Positions 58,780-64,000 of a DNA stretch of 64,000 bases are shown here, in pieces (the first letter of the stretch is position 1; each line of letters begins with the position of its first letter). The stretch is from Voacanga thouarsii (taxonomy: Eukaryota > Streptophyta > Magnoliopsida > Gentianales > Apocynaceae). A model generated the notes under the pieces. That model was not told the origin of the DNA and did not search any database. It saw nothing but the letters and a program-made list of their open reading frames with translations. Location: positions 682,001 through 746,000 of the forward strand of contig JANUWF010003376.1 of assembly GCA_026120185.1 (NCBI GenBank), given 5' to 3'. The position numbers and the translations under genes were made by a program.

Positions 58780-61619
58780 GTATTTTTTTAGGATTGTTAA
58801 ATACAACGTGATTATCGGGGCTCTATATGGTTTGACGGGGCAATTAAAAAAACATGCATTCTCCAACGTCAGATATCTTACTCTAAACTTGTTTAAAAGG
58901 TTCGTGCATATCTTGGTTTGGGAGGAAGAAATGTGGCAATCAAGATTACACTGAGACATCCATTTCTTTATGGATCTAACTAAAAATATGTTGTAAATGA
59001 GTTAAGCGATGACGATGATATGGATGTTTTATAGATGTTGCCACATGAACTTAAATCTCAGAGTGTTTAACTTCATGTTACTTATTCAGATGTGACTTCC
59101 CAATGCCCGAGTCATTTATCTAAGGTATCCCCAGTCCCGGGTTCATTCGTTGCAATACTTAATCATGTCACGGGTTTGGATTCTTCGATTTAAGAACAAT
59201 ACAATTCATTCTCTATGCTCCCTATGGGCATGGTATCTCAAAACTCTAACTACATGCATCCCCAACCATTTTACCAACCACTAGAAAATACAGGGGCAGC
59301 ATTAAACAACAGAGGAATTGAATACATTAGTTCAATAGGTAGTAATGCTGGGACAGTTAATGTTGGGCACACATCTGAAGGATTGGAAAATAGATGTAGC
59401 ATGATCAACTCTGAACGTATCTTGGTTTCTACACGAAGTCCAGTACTTGGTACATATCAGGGGGAAGAAAATTGTCGTCATAACACCACTTCCTCACATG
59501 GTATCACATCACAGTCACATATAGCCACTGTTGCAACAAATGTTGTTTCGATAGTGCATAGAGATGATGGCGAAAAAGATGATCATGGATTCACAGGCTC
59601 TGAGGGACTAATGAATTGGAGTGATAAAGATGATGGTGAAGAAGATGACATTCCAGTAAACAGTCCATGTCATGATCCCAATTCCTTTACAAGATGATAG
59701 GAATAACATAGCGGGGCCTTTCAATATCACATGAGAATCAACAAGATTTTCAATATTTGACGACATAAAGTTTGATGCGTGTGCTAATGAATCACTTCAC
59801 AAGTGTTTAGTTGATGTCACAAGAAGTTGGTCTGACACTAACATTGATTTACATCTAAACATGTGGTTTCAGAACAAGAACAAGGCTATATATGCAGTAA
59901 AAAAGTGGTCTATTCAAGCAGGTTGGGAATTCAAGGTCTTGAAGAGTAAGAAAGATTACTGGTATGCAAAGTATAAGCATGCAAGTACCGACAATCCTTG
60001 TCATTGGCATATTCATATTATACATAAGAAGACTCATGGAAAGTGACAGATAATAGTTTTGAACAAAGAACACACATGCGTCATTACAGTTGTGAACAAT
60101 GTGCATAGAAACATGGATCATCGATTTATAGCACATAATGTGACACATTTGGTTTTAAATAACCTCGAATGCCATGTGAGTGATGTTATTGCAGAAGTTC
60201 AGAAACTGTGGAGGATGGGTTATTCTTATAAGAAAGCTTGGAAAGTCCGAAAAGTAACTCTGGAACTTGTTTATGGTAATTAGCCCTCTATGTGGATTGC
60301 CCTACCAAAATACATTTTTGCATTGCGGGATTCCAATTCTGGGACTATTGTGAAGTGGAGATACCATTGGATTAGTTTGGGTGATTTAAAAGCTTTTGGT
60401 TTCCTTTTTTGGTCATTCAAGCCTTCAATTATTGGGTTCAAATATTGTCATCCAGTGATATCTATTGATGACACTCATTTATGGGGACTTTACAGGGACA
60501 AATTATTGGTGGCGTCCACTTGGAATGCAAACAATCACCTTTTGCCCCTTGCCTTTGCTATCGTAGACAAGGAGTCATTAAAGAGTTAGAGTTGGTTCTT
60601 AAAACTCTTGCATCAACATGTCATTTTGGAAAGACATATATGTCTGATTTCAGATAAACATAAAGGCATAATCAATTATGCACGTCATATGAATGAGTGG
60701 CAAGAACATTTGGCTATTCATCGATATTGCCTCAGACACATTAAGGGAAATTTTCATGCCAAGTATAAGGATACTAATTTGACAAATTTAATGTACACTG
60801 CGGATTTGGAACGTAAAAGGACCAAGTGTTAATCATATTTGGATAAAATCAGGATCCGAAAAGAAGATGCATTTAAATATTTGATGAAAATTGGTTTGGA
60901 GAAATGAATTTTGTCATATGATGAAAGATATAGATATAGTTCAATGACTACTAGTTTGTCTGAATGCATGAACAGTGTGCTCAAGAAAGTAAGATCTTTC
61001 CTACTAAAAGTTTTAGTTGAAACTTCATTTCTAAAGTTAGTTAAGTATTTTAATAAATATAGAGATGAGGCATCTAACTTGAGATATCCTTTACCATATA
61101 AAATGTAAAAGTCGTATTCTTATTTTGAGGACAAATCTAGAGGGCGTGTTGTGACTAAATTTAATGCACAGGCCGGTATATATGGGATCAAATCATCGGT
61201 TCAACAAGGGGGTAAAAGTCTAAATGTTTACAGTGTCAATTTGAGAGAGAGAACATGCAGTTGCCAAAAGTGGAGTATATATGGTATACCTTGTTCGCAT
61301 CGGTTTGCAGCATGTCGTTATAGAGTTGGAACTCCATTGATTTTGTTTTGGAGTTCTATACTAGAAGGAATTATGAGTTGACATATGAGGATTAGTTTTT
61401 TCATGTAGCAGATGAACAATACTGGAGGCTTTCAACATTTACGCTTGCACCTTTGGAGGAAATGATGAGGAATGAAGTTTCTGGCCATCCACGAACAACG
61501 ATACCTTGTGATATGGATTATCGGACATCCAACTCTCCTCCAAGATGCAACAACTGTCATAGGGACGAGCAAACTAGAAGGAATTATAATAATAATACTT
61601 CTACTGTTTTGAGAGATTA
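58780..61619 (+). pseudogene. Mutator-like (MULE) transposase, broken
   Basis: Catalyses cut-and-paste transposition. N-terminal PB1-like region in shifted frames (about 58900-59060: GLGGRNVAIKITLRHPFLYG then NELSDDDDMDVL). Acidic linker (59215-59697). MuDR DNA-binding domain (59861-60046: NKAIYAVKKWSIQAGWEFKV then CHWHIHI). DDE core: SIDDTHLWGLYRDKLLVAST (about 60460-60520) with the first catalytic Asp, LPLAFAIVDKES, and ICLISDKHKGI with the second Asp. The SWIM zinc finger (61253-61310: CSCQKWSIYGIPCSHRFAAC) has its C-x-C and C-x-H ligands. Stops occur near 60044, 60281, 60587, 60830, 60905 and 61106. It follows the PMD gene on the same strand. Confidence 0.92.
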
Positions 61620-61736
61620 GCCCATTCATTTATCTATTTATTCGTATTCTGTTGTATCGTATTTTGACTATGGTACTTGTAATATTGAAATTTATATTTT
61701 GAATGTTTCAATAGACTACATATATTGTTATACATT

Positions 61737-62437
61737 TGTTGACGTCAACTTTGCCGAGCCGACGCAACAGTTACTTTAAGCCGATTTGATAAATGAGGAC
61801 GAGCCGATAAAGTCAACCTTTTCGAACAGCCAATAGCTATGGTCAACATCGGCACCGCGGAGCCGATAAGAAAGAACAAACAGAATCCTAATCTTTCGGC
61901 TCAAGGGACTCTACATGATCGTTGGGAAAATTCTTGGGCCTGAAGAAACTCCACGATCTGTTCATGGTTCATTTGCAGCAAGCATAAAAAGAGGAGCATC
62001 GCCCATAAGGAGGGGGGATCAAACCATCAAATCAGCAAAGCTCAATTTCATTTTCTTTTTCCTCATCATCATTTCCAGCTTTCTAGTCTAGGATTTTGTT
62101 TCTTTACAGCTTTCTTACTGTTTTGTTCTAGTGTCCTTTTACCAGCTTTGTTTACAGTCTTTTTTACAGTTTTCAGTTCATACTTTTGATATCAGCTTTT
62201 TCTGTACTTTCCATTGAGATGATCAGTATAAATATCATTCCATGTTCCAAAAAAGTCCTTCTGTTTAGCCTTCTCAATTGACTTTCTTGAACCCTTTCTT
62301 TAGTAAGCTCAAGGAACCCGGTCCCTGATTCAAAAAAGGTCCGATACCATTTGCTGTTACTCCCTGTCGGATCGTTTGTATTTGTCGGATACGAAGCCGA
62401 TTCCCATTTGCATCGGTTCCTTATTTTGACAGCAACA
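61737..62437 (+). repeat. 5' LTR of the right-hand Gypsy
   Basis: Starts TGTTGACGTCAAC and ends AGCAACA (or two bases later). It is followed after a few bases by the PBS. It contains several copies of (g)agccgat/atcggct-type motifs and poly-T/C stretches. The TATA element may be AGTATAAATATC (about 62225). Confidence 0.8.
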
Positions 62438-62442
62438 CAGAT

Positions 62443-62460
62443 CGGCACGCCCAGTGGGAC
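62443..62460 (+). other. primer binding site of right-hand Gypsy
   Basis: CGGCACGCCCAGTGGGAC is the GGCACGCCCAGTGGGAC-type primer site used by several plant Gypsy families; I do not assign the tRNA. Confidence 0.75.
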
Positions 62461-62495
62461 TCGAAGGTCAGTATTCGTATGCTATTGCGGTCAGG

Positions 62496-64000
62496 ATGCA
62501 TAATGGCGAGCAATCCATAACAACCACAGGCACCGGAGACATCTGAGCGACCCCCAATCCGTGCCCTCTGGGGAGTCTTTGATCTTGCGGTTACCGGTGG
62601 TACTCAGGGTACTACTGTGGAGCAAGGGGGGCAGTCCTCACCCCCGGCGTCTCAGTCGATGTCCACCTCACTAACTGCCATTCGACATACTATGGAACAG
62701 TGTACTGGTGAACTCTTACAAGGACTTATTCCACAGTTTGATACTATTTTTCGACATTTGCTTCAGAATGAGCTACAGCAGTTTGCGCAGAGATAAAGTA
62801 TGCAACCTTTCACTCAGCCCTTGGGGTACCCTGTACCAGGGACCAATATGGCACCAGCATACCCCATGCCGTCGGCTAATATTGCACCTACTTATGGCTC
62901 AGTACATCTCTTGCGAAGAGACACATCCTTCCCAGCCACTAGGGGGCATTTCCTGGCAGAAGTCCGGGCCTAACAGCAGGGTTACCAATGACATATGAAG
63001 CGGTTCCCACCTATGCTAGGGGAAACATGCCACCTTTTGGGGGGCAATCACATTACCCTGCGCCGTACCCTCCTGTATATCCGTCAGTCACAGCGGCTAA
63101 CCCAGGGCAGGGCACTGGCAGCACCGAGCCCTCCATAAGGCAAGGTCCTCGGCCTTTCATGCAAAGCCCCTCACCTCAGTTTCAACAGACGTACCAGCCG
63201 ATGGATATGGTAATGCGGCAGACACGAGATCGGCTCATATACCAAAAGCCTTACCCCGAATGGGTGGATTCCATGGCTGTGCTCCCCCGAGGGTACAAGT
63301 TGTCGGAGTTTTCAACATTTTTCGGCGAAGACAATAAGTCCACCATAGAACATATCGAAAGATTCACAGCACAATGTGGTGAGTTGAGAAACAATGACTG
63401 GCATAAGTTACAACTGTTCTCATTATCATTGACAGGAGCAGCGTTCACATGGTATGCAAGTCTAATGCCTAATTCCATATATTCCTGGGCGGACATGGAA
63501 AGAATGTTCCACCAACGTTTCTTTAAGCCTATACCGGAAGTCTCCATTGCAGACCTTTTGGCCATCAAGCAAAAGGGATCAGAAGATGTGGCGGATTTTA
63601 TCGAACGTTTCCGACAAACCAAGTCCAAATGTACAACCCAATTGCCTGAAACAGAGTGTGCACGAATCGCCATTAGTAGGATGCATCCGCAGCTCAAAGA
63701 ATGACTCATTCTCCAAGACTTCTCGGATTTATCTCGATTATTATCTCATGATGTCCGAATAGAAGAGATGATCAAAGAGAAAGAGAAGAGACGTTCTGTC
63801 AAGTTCTCTCATGGCCAGATAATGATATCCGTCATAGATGATATTAACGAGGAGGAAGAAGAGCAGGCCAGTGAGATGATGGCAGCAGAGTTGGTAAAGG
63901 GCGCATCCTATATGTGTCCTCACTTGAAACCCGGCAAGGGAAAGGAGGAAATGGCCACATCAGGAACCACCTATTCTTTTGACGTTTCAAAAGCGGAACA
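62496..64000 (+). pseudogene. Gypsy gag, frameshifted, incomplete at window end
   Basis: Capsid protein of the element. The N-terminal part lies in one frame (about 62555-62795, FDLAVTGGTQG, LLQGLIPQFDTIF). TAA at about 62794 interrupts it, and coding moves near 62960 to the frame open at 62988-63704. That frame has a Pro/Gln-rich stretch, then the Retrotrans_gag domain: YPEWVDSMAVLPRGYKLSEF, FTAQCGELRNNDWHKLQLF, TWYASLMPNSIYSWADME and FIERFRQTKSKC. TGA at 63702-63704 is followed by further in-frame coding (LILQDFSDLSRLLSHDVRIE) and an acidic stretch (NEEEEEQASE) to the window end. Protease and pol are outside. Confidence 0.88.

Larger units (their letters stand above)
61737..64000 (+). mobile_element. 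Ty3/Gypsy retrotransposon, runs off the window
   Basis: LTR (61737-62437), PBS (62443-62460) and gag follow in plus orientation; pol lies beyond the window. The element begins about 117 bp after the last MULE coding sequence, so it may have landed in the MULE 3' end. The TSD (ACATT before 61737) cannot be checked. Confidence 0.88.

Noticed and set aside
63251..63709. 152-residue minus-strand frame over Gypsy gag
   Set aside because: Shadow of the gag frame, which has a clear Retrotrans_gag domain.

Overview
This window is flowering-plant nuclear DNA, probably eudicot and probably heterochromatic. It is AT-rich, and almost every stretch is a transposable element or a decayed gene piece. I find no intact host gene, no tRNA or rRNA gene and no CRISPR array. 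Plant origin is shown by the families present: Copia elements with tRNA-Met primer sites, a SIRE-like Copia with an extra 3' ORF, Ty3/Gypsy elements, an RTE LINE with a (TTG)n tail, CACTA (En/Spm) elements and a Mutator-like element (MULE) next to a plant mobile domain gene.

Layout. 1-10368: Copia element 1, 5' LTR cut by the window edge, with a ~570-bp foreign insertion in that LTR. 10369-11871: minus-strand LTR of another Copia family. 11872-39185: a minus-strand Gypsy (gag in two pieces, PBS, long LTR) split by a 22.5-kb SIRE-like Copia (12297-34798, TSD AGAAT). The SIRE-like element is itself split by a solo LTR (13275-14794, TSD AGCTT), a truncated RTE LINE (15567-17357, TSD of 10 bp) and a CACTA element (17432-28439, TSD TTA) with remains of both transposon genes. 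Removing each insert plus one TSD copy rejoins the interrupted reading frame, so the nesting is well supported.

39183-40240: microsatellites, an AC/AT/GT inverted repeat and a six-unit ~152-bp tandem array. 40739-41208: a decayed OTU-type cysteine protease gene with its catalytic Cys codon changed to Tyr. 42832-51428: a second CACTA (TSD ATA), lying in an RNase H-like reading frame, without visible transposase. It carries same-strand pieces of four unrelated host genes: a PPR protein, the PLU-1 region of a KDM5/JMJ17-type demethylase, a villin and an HSP70 C-terminus. This Pack-CACTA-like composite is the most interesting object here.

51620-56000: AT-rich DNA with a UDP-glycosyltransferase 5' fragment (54087-54413, minus). 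56007-61619: a plant mobile domain pseudogene followed on the same strand by a MULE transposase pseudogene. 61737-64000: the 5' LTR, primer site and gag of another Gypsy that runs off the window.

Family names rest on motif recognition by eye. TSDs, LTR edges and reading-frame joins are read directly. Exon edges in pseudogenes are approximate.
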